A stretch of 64,000 nucleotides of DNA from Sophora flavescens (taxonomy: Eukaryota; Streptophyta; Magnoliopsida; Fabales; Fabaceae), in contig CM061067.1 of NCBI GenBank assembly GCA_030762895.1, positions 104,255,888-104,319,887 on the forward strand. Reading direction: 5' to 3'. The position numbers were made by a program, and so were the translations under genes. Positions within the stretch are counted from its first letter, which is position 1, and each line of letters opens with the position of its first letter. The notes below the pieces were generated by a model that ran no database searches, had not been told where the DNA came from, and saw nothing but the letters and a program-made list of their open reading frames with translations. Below, piece by piece: positions 1 through 11,422 of this stretch.

Positions 1-611
1 AAAAAAAGAGTAAATTGTAATGCAATGTGAAAGTGCAATTGAGTGAAAGTGCAAAAGGAAGAAAAAGTTCAACAGAGACAAAGTGTTGTTCATTGGCATT
101 GAATTGTGTTTCTTGGGATAAATTTTCATGCTTATTTAAACTCATTCCCCATTGCTCCTCTAGTCTATTTGGTTTATAGCCAACATCCCTTCTTGTATCC
201 ACCCATACCTTAGCCCCATTACAACATTGAAAAAGTCCTTTTGATCTTTATGTGCATGTGTTTCAAGTGGTGGATGTTAGAGGCTTTTCAAGCTTATGGT
301 AGTGTTAGCATTCATGATGTGCCTTGAGCGTAAACACAAACATTAAACACTTGAGAGTTGGAGTGTATGCCTAGTGAGGACTCTACCACTTTGGGTTCAT
401 CTTTGATTTGAATTGCCTCATTGTTTGCTTGAGATGTTAAGGATGTATTCATTATTGTTTTGATTCCTCGAAGCTTTGAATGTTTTTATATTGCTCACTC
501 TTGTACATTCTTGGGATTCATTGATAAGTGTGTTTGTTTTGTTCATCAAGTTTTTAGGAATTCAATATTTGAGTTTTGCTCAGGAGTGCAAAAGAGTAAT
601 GCAGGGGAATT
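1..611 (+). mobile_element. T: 3' non-coding part of a Tat/Athila-like LTR retrotransposon
   Basis: No coding sequence is seen. The text resembles the long untranslated stretch that Tat/Athila elements carry between pol and the 3' LTR: phrases about a gene-free A/T-rich tract, a 'ttagccccattacaac' motif near 211, then an A/G-rich run 'gcaggggaatt' at 601-611 that fits a polypurine tract. The rest of the element lies left of the window. The assignment is by resemblance only and no diagnostic protein is present. Confidence 0.5.
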
Positions 612-1870
612 TGTAACTCATTTTTGAGTTACCTTTTAGTGTGTATACTTGGCCTAATTAATTGTTGTGTGTGTTTAATATTGGTGATTTGGCTGAGTTT
701 TACATTATTGGGCTTAATTGCTAAACATTGTTAATTTTTGGATTTTTCACTCATTCTGACCTTGTGGCCTTGCGCAGAGCATAACTAGAGCTACAAATAT
801 CGGATTTTGGTGATCTTGCTATCCCTAGAAATATAAGTAAGAGACATAAAATTTAAGGTTTCACAAGAATTGTCAAATTATGACAAAATCAAGGCTAAAT
901 TTGGTCCCGAGTTCTCTGGCGTGTATCAGTGCGCAGTCCATGATGTTCCTTCACTTAAATGGGCCTAACTTACTCATCTTAAGCCCAATTAAGGCATATG
1001 ATACCTTGTTGGAAAGCTTATTCAGAGGCCCTTAATTTGGTCTAGGGTTAGGTGAGGATTAATAAGCATAAATAGCAGTTTACTGCCTCACAATTGAGAG
1101 ACGAAAATTAGACACTTTTGCAATCCTTGTTTTTGCAAGTTTTGGAATTCTCTTCCCCTCTCTTCTCCCCTTTTTAGTTTTATTCACTTTTTTGGATGTT
1201 TTGTTGTTAAATATTCTCCAATGGTGATGACTATGGAAGGGTAAACCTTTTATCAATACTAGACATTCAAGTAATTTGGTTTGAATTCCGAGTTCCTTAT
1301 TTTTAATTGTTTTTCAATTGCTTCCTCTCCTCTTCTCTTCTTTCAATTATGATTTTTGTGTTGTGAGCGTGATTATGCTTGATCTATGTATGATTAGATA
1401 TAGATTCAGTTTTCATTATTGAATTTGGATTAGAAATTAGGAGTGATTAATCCAGAAATCTAATAGAGATTAGGGAACCGATTGGTAACCTAGGTTAATG
1501 GAATTTGTGTATAAATCAACATTGTTAGGGATTGAGATTGTGACTCCAATTTGGTTTTTTAAACCCTACATGATTATTTCATAGATTTCAAATTAACTGA
1601 GGAGAAGGGCAAACGAATTTATATCTTTTTGGAACAATGACAAATTCTACCAAAGAGCTTGACATCTTGGATTGATGTTTTTAATTAATTGAATTTCTTT
1701 TTTTAGTTGCAATATGTTTCCTCAAAAACGAATTTTGAAAACCCCCTTTCTCTAACATTCTTGATTAGCTAATAATTTTAAAGATCCTCGTGAGATGACA
1801 AGGTTGTTTCACCTTTGTACTACAGCTTTTAATTACTATATTAATTTGACCCGTGTACGGCCATGGATCA
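612..1870 (+). repeat. T: 3' LTR, inserted in the G1 5' LTR
   Basis: It begins tgtaactcatttttgag directly after a purine-rich tract and ends near 1870 with ...atca, just where G1 LTR sequence (tcgttcgaggg) resumes. A 'gatcctcgtgagatgaca' stretch at about 1782 and 'tttgacccgtgtacgg' at about 1846 are typical of the 3' end of Athila/Tat LTRs, and the latter recurs at the end of the X and D LTRs. A possible TATA element (cataaatag) is near 1068. The right boundary may be 1863 or 1870. The matching left flank is outside the window, so the target duplication cannot be confirmed. Confidence 0.5.
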
Positions 1871-3761
1871 TCGTTCGAGGGAGACTGAGTAGAGTTGCTT
1901 ACATTAGTGTTAAGGGAAATATTCATACCAGGTATGGGGAGAATGGATGGTATGAACATGTAGGTATTTGGGGTAGCTACCCATGACCCTATTGCTTGCT
2001 ATTTGCTATTTGTTTATATAATTTTAATTGTAATTGACATGGTTATTTGTAAAGTTTGATGGTGATGATGTTTATGCCATGAACAAATGTTGATGATGAT
2101 GATGTTCGTATCATGAATGAATGTTTGATTGATGATACTGTTATGCCATTGATGATAGTATGGTCATGCTAAGAATGAATATTTGGTTGTTGTTTTGGTT
2201 TATACCAATGCTAATGTTAATGAAACTTTAAAAGATGTCAATAATGATGAATGAAATTAAGGGATGTTTTCCCAATGTTCATAAGAATTGAATCATAGTA
2301 ATGAGAGGCAAGGTTGATGCTTATTGGTATAGTTAAGACACTAGGATCGATTTGTGAGCATTTTATGGATATTAATAATGAAACAGGAATTAAAGGATTA
2401 ATTCCCAATTGTTTATAAGACATGAAGATTAACAAGAATAACAAGTTAATGATTGATGGTGTAGTTAAAGACCAATAGGATTTATCTATGAATGCCCTAG
2501 GAAGCTTAGCAAGGGTTCCTAACCCTTTCTGCCCAGATCAGTACAACCATGCTCCAGTGAGCACAGTCGTGCTCAATAGACAGCACGACCGTACTCCCCT
2601 ACACAGAACAAAACACTGAAACAAGGACAATGGTGGTTTCACCCAAATTGTCCCCATGATGTAATAAGACACCAATCAAAGTAAAGATAAGACAGATAAC
2701 CCAATGAAGACTTAACAAAGATAATTAAACACGAACATTAAAGATGGTTAAGTCGGTAACGATGTTTACTGCACATTGTTGTACCTTGGTGCTTATTGGC
2801 CAATGGGGCCTTGATGCTTAATGGTCAATGTATTGTCGATGTTGAACCTTGGTGCTTATTAGCCAAGGGGGCCTTAGTGCCAACTGGTCGAGGTGTTAAT
2901 GGTGATAAAACTTTGGTAGCCCGGTGGCCAAAGTGGAGTTGGTGATTGTTGATTGTGTTGTTGTTCTTCATGCATTCATGCATTGGAGATGTTAGTGGGG
3001 GATGTGCAACATAGGGGAGGTCATCTGAGAGTAAGGCGATTTGGACATCCGTAGTTATTCATTCTGAGAGTTAGGTGAATCTGGCTTCCCGCGGTGGTGC
3101 ATCCAAGAGTAAGGTGCATCTGCTATCCAAAGGGCTCACCCATGGTTTGGTGAACTACCGGCATTGCTGCTTAATGGCTAATGTGGATATGTAACTCCAA
3201 AGTTGATTTCCTGAGGTAGATTGGATCCACATGCATAACGGAGTAGTGGAGTGGTGTTGCATCGTATAGCATACATTGATTGAATTGATTGGATGATGTA
3301 AATATGTTATATATGATGCTTTGTGATAACATGCTATGTTTATATGATGGATGCTCATCTTTCTTACTACTTCCTTTCCGTTGTCTTTTATACATGTTTC
3401 TTACTCCCCGTCTTTTGTGGTTTGCTTTGCATATACCTTTCTATTATGCAGAGGATGGTGAGCAGCCCGTTGAGGAGTGACTCTATGGAGCCGCTACTCG
3501 TAGCTTAGGATTTATTAGTTTATGTTGTTTATCCGTGATGTTTCTGGATTTTGGTTATACCAGGTCTGTAATGTGACATCGGGGTTGGGTTTGTTTTGTT
3601 GTTATGTTTTAGTTTAAAACTCGTTTTATTCTGCGTTGAGAAGTTTGTTACAACGTGGTACCTTTTACATGGTTTTTATTATTATGAAATAATATGAATG
3701 TTTTTGTTTAATCTCTTTTTATTTTATGCTTATAAATACATGCGGGGTAGAGGGTCTCACA
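1871..3761 (+). repeat. G1: 5' LTR, left part displaced by T
   Basis: It matches the G1 3' LTR from about 8927 onward (cgttcgagggaaactgagtag and following text), and ends ...gggtctcaca five bases before a tRNA-Met-type primer binding site. The first ~620 bases of the LTR are absent here, presumably left of the window beyond the T insertion. A degenerate palindromic cluster (gagcacagtcgtgctc type) lies at 2552-2600. Together with the 3' LTR it implies a full LTR of roughly 2.5 kb, normal for Tekay/Del elements. Confidence 0.75.
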
Positions 3762-3766
3762 TTTAG

Positions 3767-3778
3767 TGGTATTAGAGC
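3767..3778 (+). other. G1: primer binding site (tRNA-iMet type)
   Basis: tggtattagagc stands five bases after the LTR end. The usual plant PBS is tggtatcagagc, as seen in G2 and G3, so this copy carries one C-to-T change. Confidence 0.8.
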
Positions 3779-3946
3779 AGGTTTGTCCTATCAGGCCGTG
3801 GTATGAGTCTGTTATGAGTATTCTGCCTGCCCTTGTTTGAATTATCTATATTTATTATAGATAATAATGTGTAGTAATAAGAACCTATAGTTCTTCCTTC
3901 TTGGTTCTCTATATTTAACAGTTGTCTTAGGCAAGTGGAGGAACCA

Positions 3947-4675
3947 ATGGCAGGAAGAGGTAGGAACGACCAGGCTATCACTGATGCTTTGGCACTGCTT
4001 GCCAATGCAATAGGACAGAACCAGAATAACAATAATGGAGGGCCATCTGAGTTTCAGAGTCTAGATAAGTTCCAGCGGAACAACCCTTCCTCTTTCAAGG
4101 AAGCTTATGACCCTGAAGGTGCTCTTTTATGGATGCGGGAGATGGAGAATATCTTTCGGGCTATGGCGTGCAACAACATTCAGAAAGTCATCTTTGGTAA
4201 TTTCATGCTGACAGAGGAAGCTGAGCATTGGTTGGAGAATTGTCGCTAGCGTATGGAAGCTGAGGGTACAATGGTTACTTTGAATGTCTTCAAGGCCAGA
4301 TTCTTGGAGAAGTACTTTCCGGCTGACATCCGCGACAAGAAGGATATGGAGTTCTTAACTTTGAAGCAGGGAAACATGTCCATGGGGGAGTAGGTTGTGA
4401 AGTTTGTGGAGCTTGATCGTTATTACACACTCTATCAATATATGACTGATAATTGCTCCAAGTGTGTAAAGTTCGAGGATGGTCTACGTCCAAAGATCAA
4501 GGAAGCTATTAGTTATCAGGAGATCTGCGTCTTTCCAGTCCTAAGGAACAGGTGTAGGATCTTCGAAGATGCCTACAAATCTAGAGTGTCAAGCTACAAG
4601 AGTTCAGATGCTCAGGGCAGTAGGAAGAATGATCAGAAGGACAAGGGGAAGCAGCGTCTTGCTCCAGTTGGCTAG
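3947..4675 (+). pseudogene. G1: gag, broken
   Basis: This is the capsid part of a Ty3/gypsy chromovirus polyprotein, which would package element RNA. The ATG at 3947 opens MAGRGRNDQAITDALALLA, and the Retrotrans_gag-like signature YFPADIRDKKDMEF follows. Three in-frame TAG codons interrupt it: at 4247 (where G2 has Gln), at 4391 (where G2 has Tyr) and at 4673. The G2 gag on the opposite strand is its closest relative in the window. A frame change near 4700 separates it from the zinc knuckle and protease. It is not expected to make a functional capsid. Confidence 0.85.
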
Positions 4676-4728
4676 GGCTTCAAGCAAGGTGGCAATAAGC
4701 CACAGTTCTCTTCAAGCAGGTTTAGGAG

Positions 4729-5385
4729 TTGGGATTCTTCTGTTCCTATACCCATCCGATGTGGCAAGCGTGGACAAATCATTACACCACTCAGTGCAAG
4801 GAGATAGACATCATCTGCTTCAAGTGTGGTAAATCTGGCCACATCAACCGAGAGTGTGAGGGAACAAAGTCAAAACTGCAGAGTGATATCAAGAATCAGA
4901 AATCCCAAGCCAATCGACTGAGGACTAGTGGAAGAGTCTTTACTTTTAGTGGAGCCGAGCCCTCCGAGTCTGAGGACTTGATCCAAGGTATGTGCCTCAT
5001 TGATGGAACTCTTTTAGCTGTTTTGTTTGATTTGGGTGCAACTCACTCATTTATATCACATGAATGTGTCAAAAATCTTAAATTGCCTGTGACCTTTCTT
5101 GAGTGTGATTTAATTGTTGCAACACCCACAAATAAGCCTGTTCTTACTTCACATACATGCAAGAATTGTCTTATTACCATTGATGGTAGAAACTTTGTTG
5201 TTGATATTGTATGTTTACCCCTTAAAGAACTTGATGTTATTCTTGGCATGGACTGGTTATCTTCTAACCATGTTCTCTTGAACTATTTTGATAAAACCAT
5301 AGTTTTTGGAACTCCTGTGGAGTCTATGGATCCAACATTTCTCTTTGCCAACCATGTTAAGGCTTCTATGAAACAAGAGGCCTAA
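4729..5385 (+). pseudogene. G1: gag zinc knuckle and aspartic protease, broken
   Basis: Read in one frame, this segment has an intact CCHC knuckle (CFKCGKSGHINREC, residues 30-43 of the frame). It is followed by a retropepsin domain that would cut the polyprotein. The protease active site should read DSGATHSF; here it is DLGATHSF (residues 101-108), so the catalytic-triad Ser is Leu. The later ILGMDWLSSNH motif is kept. The frame ends at a TAG at 5383 where the polyprotein should run on. The upstream part of this frame is out of register with gag, so the true N-terminus is lost. Confidence 0.85.
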
Positions 5386-5528
5386 GTTTACATGATGTTG
5401 TCTTCCACGGAAGTAGAGTGCAAGCCTGATGTTAGGAATGTGCCAATAGTGAGAGAGTTTCCTGAAGTGTTCCCTGAGGATGTTTGTAAGTTACCCCTGA
5501 GAGATATGTTGAGTTTACTATAGACTTA

Positions 5529-6311
5529 GTGATGGGAACGGGACCCATATCCATAGCACCTTATAGGATGTTTCCTCTAGAACAAGTGGAGTTGAAGAAA
5601 CATTTGGACGGCAGCATGAAGTTGTGTGTCGACTATCGACAACTCAACAAAGTGACCATTAAGAATAGGCATCCCCTCCCTAGGATTGATGATCTTATGG
5701 ACCAGTTGATAGGACCTTGTGTTTTCTCCAAGATAGATTTGAAGTCAGGATGCCATTATATTCGGGTTAAGACCGAGGACTTCCCAAAGACTGTGTTAAG
5801 AACTCGTTATGGTCACTATGAGTATTTGGTTATGCCGTTTGGTGTGACTAATGCTCCTGTTGTGTTCATGGATTATATGAACAAGACCTTTCACCCTTAC
5901 TTGGATAAGTTTGTGGTGGTTTTCATAGATGACATCTTAGTGTACTCCAAGATCAAGGAGGATCATGAGGAACACTTGAGGGTTGTCTTGCAAACCCTTA
6001 AAGAGAAGCAGTTGTATGCTAAGTTGTCTAAATGCGGGTTTTGGCTTGAGGAGGTGAGTTTCTTAGGACGCGTCATCTCTAAAGGTGGGATAGTCGTGGA
6101 TCCAGCTAAGGTAGAGACGGTTCTCCACTGGGGAGCACCAAAGTCAGTGACCGAGATTAGGAGTTTCTTGGGTTTAGCAGAGCACTATAGGAGGTTCATA
6201 GATGGTTTCTCTAAGATAGTTTTACCCTTGATCCGTCTCACCAAGAAAGGACGGCTCTTTGTGTGGGACTCTAAGTGTGAGGAGAGTTTCAAACCTTCAA
6301 GGAAAGGTTAA
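5529..6311 (+). pseudogene. G1: reverse transcriptase, broken
   Basis: This is a Ty3/gypsy reverse transcriptase, which would copy element RNA into DNA. The conserved LCVDYRQLNK, VMPFGVTNAP (residues 101-110) and FIDD catalytic box (132-135) are all present. Compared with G2, an in-frame loss of roughly 33 codons removes the FIRPSVSPWGAPV region just before LCVDYRQLNK. A frameshift near 6300 cuts the link to RNase H. The catalytic aspartates remain but the fold is probably compromised. Confidence 0.85.
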
Positions 6312-6322
6312 CATCAGCACCA

Positions 6323-6898
6323 GTGTTAGTTTTACCCAATCCTAGTGAACCTTTCGTAGTATACTGTGACGCTTCTAAGCAAGGTTTAGGTGGAGTGTTG
6401 ATGCAGAATGGTAAGGTAGTAGCTTATGCCTCTAGGCATTTGAAAACCCATGAGAAGAATTACCCTACCCATGATTTGGAATTAGGAACCGTAGTGTTTG
6501 CCTTAAAGATCTGAAGGCATTACCTTTATGGAGCTAAGTTTGAGGTTTTTTGTGATCATAAGAGTTTAAAATATCTATTTGACCTAAAAGAGCTCAATAT
6601 GAGGCAACGTAGGAGGATGGAGTTTCTGAAGGACTATGATTTTGAGTTAACCTACCACCCAGGAAAAGCCAATGTAGTGGCGGATGCTTTAAGTAGAAAG
6701 ACCTTACATGTCTCAGCTTTGATGGTTAGGGAAATGGATTTGATAGAAAAGTTTAGAGACTTAAGCCTATCATGGGAAGTTACCCCTAAGAATATTAGAC
6801 TTGGAACATTGAAGATTACAAACAGCTTGATGGATCAGATTAGCGAAGGTCAAAAGGTAGACGTTTACCTCTTAAGTCAGAGAAAGCTGCTTGCTTAG
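6323..6898 (+). pseudogene. G1: RNase H and connection, broken
   Basis: RNase H would degrade the RNA strand of the cDNA hybrid. VVYCDASKQGLGGVLM gives the first catalytic Asp, and KTHEKNYPTHDLELG and FLKDYDFELTYHPGKANVVADALSR follow (the last quoted only as landmarks). A TGA at 6512 replaces a Trp codon (G2 and G3 read KIWRHYLY), a G-to-A transition. A TAG at 6896 replaces Gln (G2 reads LAQG). Both are deamination-type changes. Confidence 0.85.
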
Positions 6899-7772
6899 GG
6901 TATAGACCTTAGCTTTAAGGAAGGAAGTGATGGGGTTTTGAGGTTTCAGGATAGAGTCTGTATACCAGACAATCCGGAGCTTAGGAAGTTGATCCTTGAG
7001 GAAGGACATAGGAGCGGACTGAGTGTGCACCCGGTAGCCACTAAGATGTATCAGGATTTGAAGCATATGTTTTGGTAGTCTATGATGAAAAAGGATGTGG
7101 CTGAGTTTGTCTATGCGTGCTTAGTATGCCAGAAAGCTAAGACAGAACCCCAAAAGCTTTCGGGCATGATGCACCCCTTAAACATCCCATAATGGAAATG
7201 GGATAGTATCTTTATGGATTTTGAGTCTGGACACCCTAGTACTCCAGCTGGTTGTGATGCTATATGGGTTATTGTGGATAAATTGACTAAGTCTTCCTAT
7301 TTCATCTCTATGAACATGGAATATCCGTTACAGAAGTTAACCAGGTTGTACATCAAAAAGACAGTTAGGCTACATGGTCTACATCTAGCATAGTGTCAGA
7401 TAGAGACCCTAGATTTACCTCTACGTTATGGAATATTTTGCATGAGGCTTTAGGTCAAAGCTTAGACTAAGTTCAGCTTATCACACACACACTGACAGTC
7501 AGTCTGAGAGAACCATCCAGTCCTTAGAGGACTTGTTGAGAGCTTGTGTGCTATAGCAGTCAGGTAGTTGGGACAAGTTTTGTTCTTAATAAAGTTCACC
7601 TATAACAACAACTTCCATTCCAGTATTGGGATGGCACCCTATGAAGCGTTGTATGGGAGGAGATGTAGAACACCCTTTTGTAGTTTTTTGGAATGAACCC
7701 GGCGAGAATGTTGTGCTAGGACCTGAGATAGTGCAAGAGACTACCCAGAAAGTAAGGATGATCTAGGAAAAG
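6899..7772 (+). pseudogene. G1: integrase, heavily degraded
   Basis: The integrase would insert cDNA into the chromosome. Remnants in several frames include the zinc-binding segment (VCIPDNPELRKL, then ACLVCQKAK), a core start (FMDFESG) and FTYNNNFHSSIGMAPYEALYG. Stops fall at about 7077 (Trp to TAG), about 7190 and within 7390-7560, with several frame changes after 7380. The AYHPQTDGQ motif appears only in pieces. No working integrase can be made. Confidence 0.8.
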
Positions 7773-8267
7773 ATGAGAGTGGCACAAAGTAGGCAAAAGA
7801 GCTATCACGATAAGAAGAAGAAGGCTCTCGAATTCAAGGAAGGTGATCATGTTTTCTTGAGAGTTACTCCAATGACCAGGTTCGGTAGAGTGATGAAAGC
7901 GAAGAAACTTACACCCAAATTTATTGGCCCTTACCAAATTCTAAAAAGAGTTGGTGAAGTTGCTTACCAAATCGTGTTACCACCTTTCTTGTCGAATCTT
8001 CATAATGTTTTTCATGTGTCACAACTTCGTAAGTACATTCATGATCCTATCCATGTGATAGTACCTGATACAATTCAGTTAAAAGAGAACATGAATTTTA
8101 AGGTACTACAGTTTCGAGTTGAGGATCGAAGGGTGAAGCAGCTAAGAAGCAAGGATATTCCTTTGGTTAAAGTCATTTGGAGTGGGGATACTGAGGAAAG
8201 CGCTACATGGGAGCTGGAGAGCAAGATGATGGAAACGTATCCGCACCTTTTAATTAGAGGTGAGTAG
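7773..8267 (+). pseudogene. G1: integrase C-terminus with chromodomain-like end
   Basis: The frame reads from RQKSYHDKKKKALEFKEGD through FHVSQLRKYIHDP to IPLVKVIWSGDTEESATWELE and stops at 8265. This is the C-terminal part of Tekay/Del-type integrases, ending in a chromodomain-like module that in chromoviruses is thought to guide insertion into heterochromatin. This stretch is open, but its upstream partner is destroyed, so it is an orphan piece rather than a gene. Confidence 0.8.
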
Positions 8268-8291
8268 AAATTTTGAGGACGAAATTTTTAT

Positions 8292-8303
8292 AAGGGGGTG
8301 GAA
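8292..8303 (+). other. G1: polypurine tract
   Basis: aagggggtggaa lies one base before the TG that starts the 3' LTR. It would prime plus-strand DNA synthesis. The same arrangement is found reversed at G2 (20421-20434). Confidence 0.8.
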
Positions 8304-8304
8304 T

Positions 8305-9653
8305 TGTAACACGCCGTTTTTCAAGTTAAGCCCTTAAGTATGTTTAATTGTTGCATGTTGTTAAGTTTGACCTTAGGAACGTTTAAAGGGGCTAAGTGGG
8401 ACTTTCAAAGTGGAAAATCCCTTTGTAGCACATGTGCACGACCCCGCTCATGTCCAACACGCCCATGCTTGATCAGTGTGCTCAATGGCTGCTTAAGCCA
8501 CGAGCACGACCGAGCTCAAGGGGAGCACGACCGTGTCGGAAACGCTCGCTATGACGTTAAAGTTGCTAGCCCGGGCTTAAACGGGCACGACCCAGTGCTC
8601 ACGTTAAGCACAACCGTGCTTAGTGGGAGCACATCCTTGCTTGGGGTCAGAGTTTATAAAAAGGAGGGTTTTAGAGAGGGTTACGAGTTAACCCACATAA
8701 TTGGCACTTTTAGCAACCCTAGTGCGACTGCAACCCCTCTTTCCCATATTTTCTTTGAACCCATCAAGCTCTTGGAGTTCTTGTATTGTTTTGGAAAAGA
8801 GTCGCTTGGTATTGTCAATTAAAGGTAACGTTTATCCCTCCCTTTAATCACCTTTTATTATCTTTGATTTGGAAATTAATTGGTTATCTTTTTGTGTTGG
8901 CCAAGGCTTGGAAAGTTCGTCGAGTCGTTCGAGGGAAACTGAGTAGAGTTGCTTACGTTGGTGTTAAGGGAAATCTTCATACCAGGTATGGGGAGAAGGG
9001 AAAGTATGAACATGTAGGCATTGGGGGTAGCATAAGATGAAGGTTTAACCAATGACCCTATTGCTTGCTATTTGCTATATGGTTATATATATTTAATTGT
9101 AATTACCATGTTTATTTGTAAAGTTTGATGGTGATGATGTTTATGCCATGAACAAATGTTGACGATGATGATGTTCGTATCATGAATGAATGTTTTATTG
9201 ATGATACTGTTATGCCATTGATGATGATATGGTCATGCTATGAATGAATGTTTGGGTGTTGTTGTGGTTAATACCAATGCTAATGTTAATGAAACATTAA
9301 AAGATGTTAATAATGATGAATGGAATTAAGGGATGTTTTCCCAATGTTCATAATACTTGAATCATAGTAATGAGAGGCAAGGTTGATGCTTATTGGTATA
9401 GTTAATAAGACCTAATGATCGATTCGTGAGCGTTTTAGGGATATTAATAATGAAACAGGTATTAAAGGATTATTTCCCAATTGTTTATTGTTTATAAGAC
9501 ATGAAGATTAACGAGAATAACAAGTTAATGATTGGTGGTGTAGTTAAAGACCAATAGGATTGATCTCTGAATGCCCTAAGAAGCTTAGTAAGGGTTCTCA
9601 ACCATTTCTACCCAGATCAGTACAGCCAATGTCCAGCGAGCACGGCCTATAGA
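8305..9653 (+). repeat. G1: 3' LTR, truncated by C1
   Basis: It begins tgtaacacgccg right after the polypurine tract and aligns with the 5' LTR between 8927 and about 9645. After gcgagcacggcc it switches to copia LTR sequence while the 5' LTR continues with further gagcac palindromes. The TATA box is at 8655-8662 (tataaaaa). Two 'gatgatgatg' and 'gttaatgaaaca' rich stretches follow. The right half of the LTR is not seen again in this window. Confidence 0.75.
8430..8640 (+). repeat. G1 3' LTR: array of gagcac/gtgctc palindromes
   Basis: About seven degenerate copies of a 16-base near-palindrome, consensus gagcacgaccgtgctc (arms gagcac and gtgctc, core gacc or ggtc), sit here. The array ends about 15 bases before the TATA box at 8655. 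The same motif recurs in G2 LTRs at 20140-20330, 26120-26245 and 27123-27310. Confidence 0.8.
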
Positions 9654-9997
9654 TGATGATGGGATTCAAGTCTCAAGTATGATTCCGTGAAGAATATCTC
9701 CACCCATGTTCAAGAGTGAAGATATGAAATGTGTTTTGATGATGATTATGTTGATTGAAGTTGATGTAATCGTTTTGATATTTTATGTTTGCTTTTCTAG
9801 GGTTTTGATGTAAGTCATAAGTAACTAAGTTTGATTAGATGACTTAATAAAATTAAGAAGATAATAATGCTAACCCACAAAATAGAAATCAATTAGAGCT
9901 GTTATCAAATGCCAAATGTTGGAAAATATATTTCAGGTATAAGTAATCACATACATAGTTGTATATTAGTCTACTTTAAGGAAAACTCGACATTCCT

Positions 9998-10170
9998 TCA
10001 AGAGTATTCAAATACCAACTCATGTATGCCATTACACATGCGTTTTGGCAATTTTTGAAGGGAGTATTTGAATACCCCTGTTAGTATTCGAATACTACCC
10101 ATTTTGTTATGTTTATTGGGTTTTGTCACAGGGAGTAATCGAATATATGAGTATTCAAATACTCACCCTA
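9998..10170 (+). repeat. C1 LTR: array of gtattcgaatac palindromes
   Basis: Five copies or half-copies of agtattcgaatact / gtatttgaatac occur at about 10000, 10062, 10084, 10137 and 10159. The array ends roughly 40 bases before the TATA box. A second copy is at 37298-37465. Confidence 0.8.
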
Positions 10171-10210
10171 AAATTCAACAAAACTTCAGTTTTCAGCTCC
10201 AATTGAAGTC

Positions 10211-10219
10211 TATATAAAG
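10211..10219 (+). promoter_or_regulatory. C1 LTR TATA box
   Basis: tatataaag in a gtctatataaagggta context. The same sequence is kept in the second copy at 37509-37517. It would direct transcription of the C1 genomic RNA. Confidence 0.65.
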
Positions 10220-11000
10220 GGTACGTGTTTAATAGTTTTAAAAATGAAATCATATGCAAAAATATACTATTATAATGCTAAAATAGAAAGCCATCTATTC
10301 ATCCTTTGTTACAAGTGATCTTAGAAGATACAAGCTTTGACGCACAAGTGTTTGTGGTAGGATTTTCTCTTCTACTCAATTTGTTTTCTGAGTTTTGTAT
10401 TGGGAGTGTGGATCTCAAGGTTCTCAAGAGTGTGGTATCTCTTTAGGGGTGTAAATCTTTGTTGGTGAGGTACCCATCAAAGTGGCCGTTAGAGAAAAAT
10501 CTTTGTTGGTGAGGTATCCTTCAAAGTAATGGTGAGGCATCCCTTTTTGGCAAGAATGTGGTATCTCTTATGGATTGTATACAATAGTGTGGCATCTCTT
10601 GTGGTGACTGTTGGTGAGGTATCCAACAAGTTGTAAGGTGGGTGGGGGTGGGGTGAATTGAGATCTTAGAATTTTTGTCCCCCTTTTTTGTGACCTATAC
10701 TAATTTTTGAGAAATTCCAAAAGGATAAGGGAAGAGAAAATCACACAATCGATTTATTCTAGTTCAATCACTCCCTTGAGTGACCTACATCCAGTCCCCA
10801 CAATACATTTGTGAGTATTTTCCACTAAAGCAAATCCAAGCTTTACAAACTTGAGCACTCCTCACTTGGGATCCCCAACTCTTGTGAAAGAGCCTCTAAA
10901 TCAAACCAAGGGAACTTAAACATTGTTTTCCGAAAAGTTTTAAAAAGGTTAATTCAACCCCCCCCCCCCCGGACTAAGAACCGTTTCCACATCTTTCAAT

Positions 11001-11013
11001 TGGTGTCTAGAGC
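11001..11013 (+). other. C1: primer binding site
   Basis: tggtgtctagagc two bases after the LTR end, a variant of the tRNA-iMet site tggtatcagagc with three changes. Confidence 0.6.
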
Positions 11014-11055
11014 GGGTTCTTGTATAAGGTTAATCACCTTTCAAGTCTCGTGGAA

Positions 11056-11360
11056 ATGGCTTCTCAATCAAATGGGACAAGTGATTATGTTTCTATTTCT
11101 GAACCCCCTATTTTCAATGGTGAAGGTTATCCTTATTGGAAAGCAATGATGAAAATTTTCATTGAGGCAATAGATGTTGATATATGGGATACGGTTTTGA
11201 ATGGTCCTTTTATGACTAAACATGTTGTTAATAAAAAGGAAAAAGATAAACCTAGGTCTTTATGGACCAATGATGACAAGAAGAAGGTCCAATTAGATAA
11301 GAAGGCTAAGAACATCATTACTATGGGAGTTAGTATTGATGAGATAAACTTGAAGTATCC
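11056..11360 (+). pseudogene. C1: gag, N-terminal part, cut by solo LTR X
   Basis: The ATG at 11056 starts MASQSNGTSDYVSISEPPIF, followed by FNGEGYPYWKAMMKIFIEAI, the DUF4219/UBN2-type capsid start of SIRE/Maximus-like copia gags. The frame is open to 11360, where the solo LTR X begins after the target duplication tatcc (11356-11360). The gag resumes after 16515, but about 20 codons that such gags normally have at this point are missing, so a deletion probably preceded or accompanied the insertion. Confidence 0.8.
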
Positions 11361-11422
11361 TGACACGTTGTCGCACACGGGTCAAAAACGAGTGGTTTAC
11401 AAAAACTGTAGTTAGGGCGCGA
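11361..11422 (-). repeat. X: solo LTR, first part
   Basis: Reading on the minus strand, this is the 3' end of an Athila-like LTR (...gtttttgacccgtgtgcgacaacgtgtca in two pieces). It matches the D LTR from 55020. It is separated from the rest (15393-16509) by element A. It is flanked on the left by tatcc (11356-11360), which is repeated at 16510-16514, so the original insert was a solo LTR of about 1.16 kb. Confidence 0.8.

Larger units (their letters stand above)
9654..10998 (+). repeat. C1: 5' LTR (SIRE/Maximus-like copia)
   Basis: The LTR runs from about tgatgatggg to ...atctttca, two bases before a copia PBS. In order it holds a palindromic U3 array (9998-10170), a TATA box (tatataaag, 10211-10219), a block of degenerate 'gtgaggtatcc' repeats (about 10430-10640), a 280-base segment that reads as an inverted LTR piece (10645-10930), and a C-rich end. 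The start is approximate because it is fused directly to the G1 LTR. The same fusion is seen at about 36945. Confidence 0.6.

Noticed and set aside
8340..8822. 160-codon plus-strand ORF with many Cys/Arg
   Set aside because: It lies wholly in the G1 LTR across the palindrome array and TATA box; codons follow the repeat, and no domain is seen.
9100..9240. gatgatgatg-rich stretches as a regulatory repeat
   Set aside because: Low-complexity text common to all G1-type LTR copies, without phasing or palindromic structure.
10961..10972. Poly-C run as a sequencing artefact or G-quadruplex promoter
   Set aside because: A C-rich run just before the PBS is normal for the ends of such copia LTRs; length may be unreliable, but nothing more can be said.
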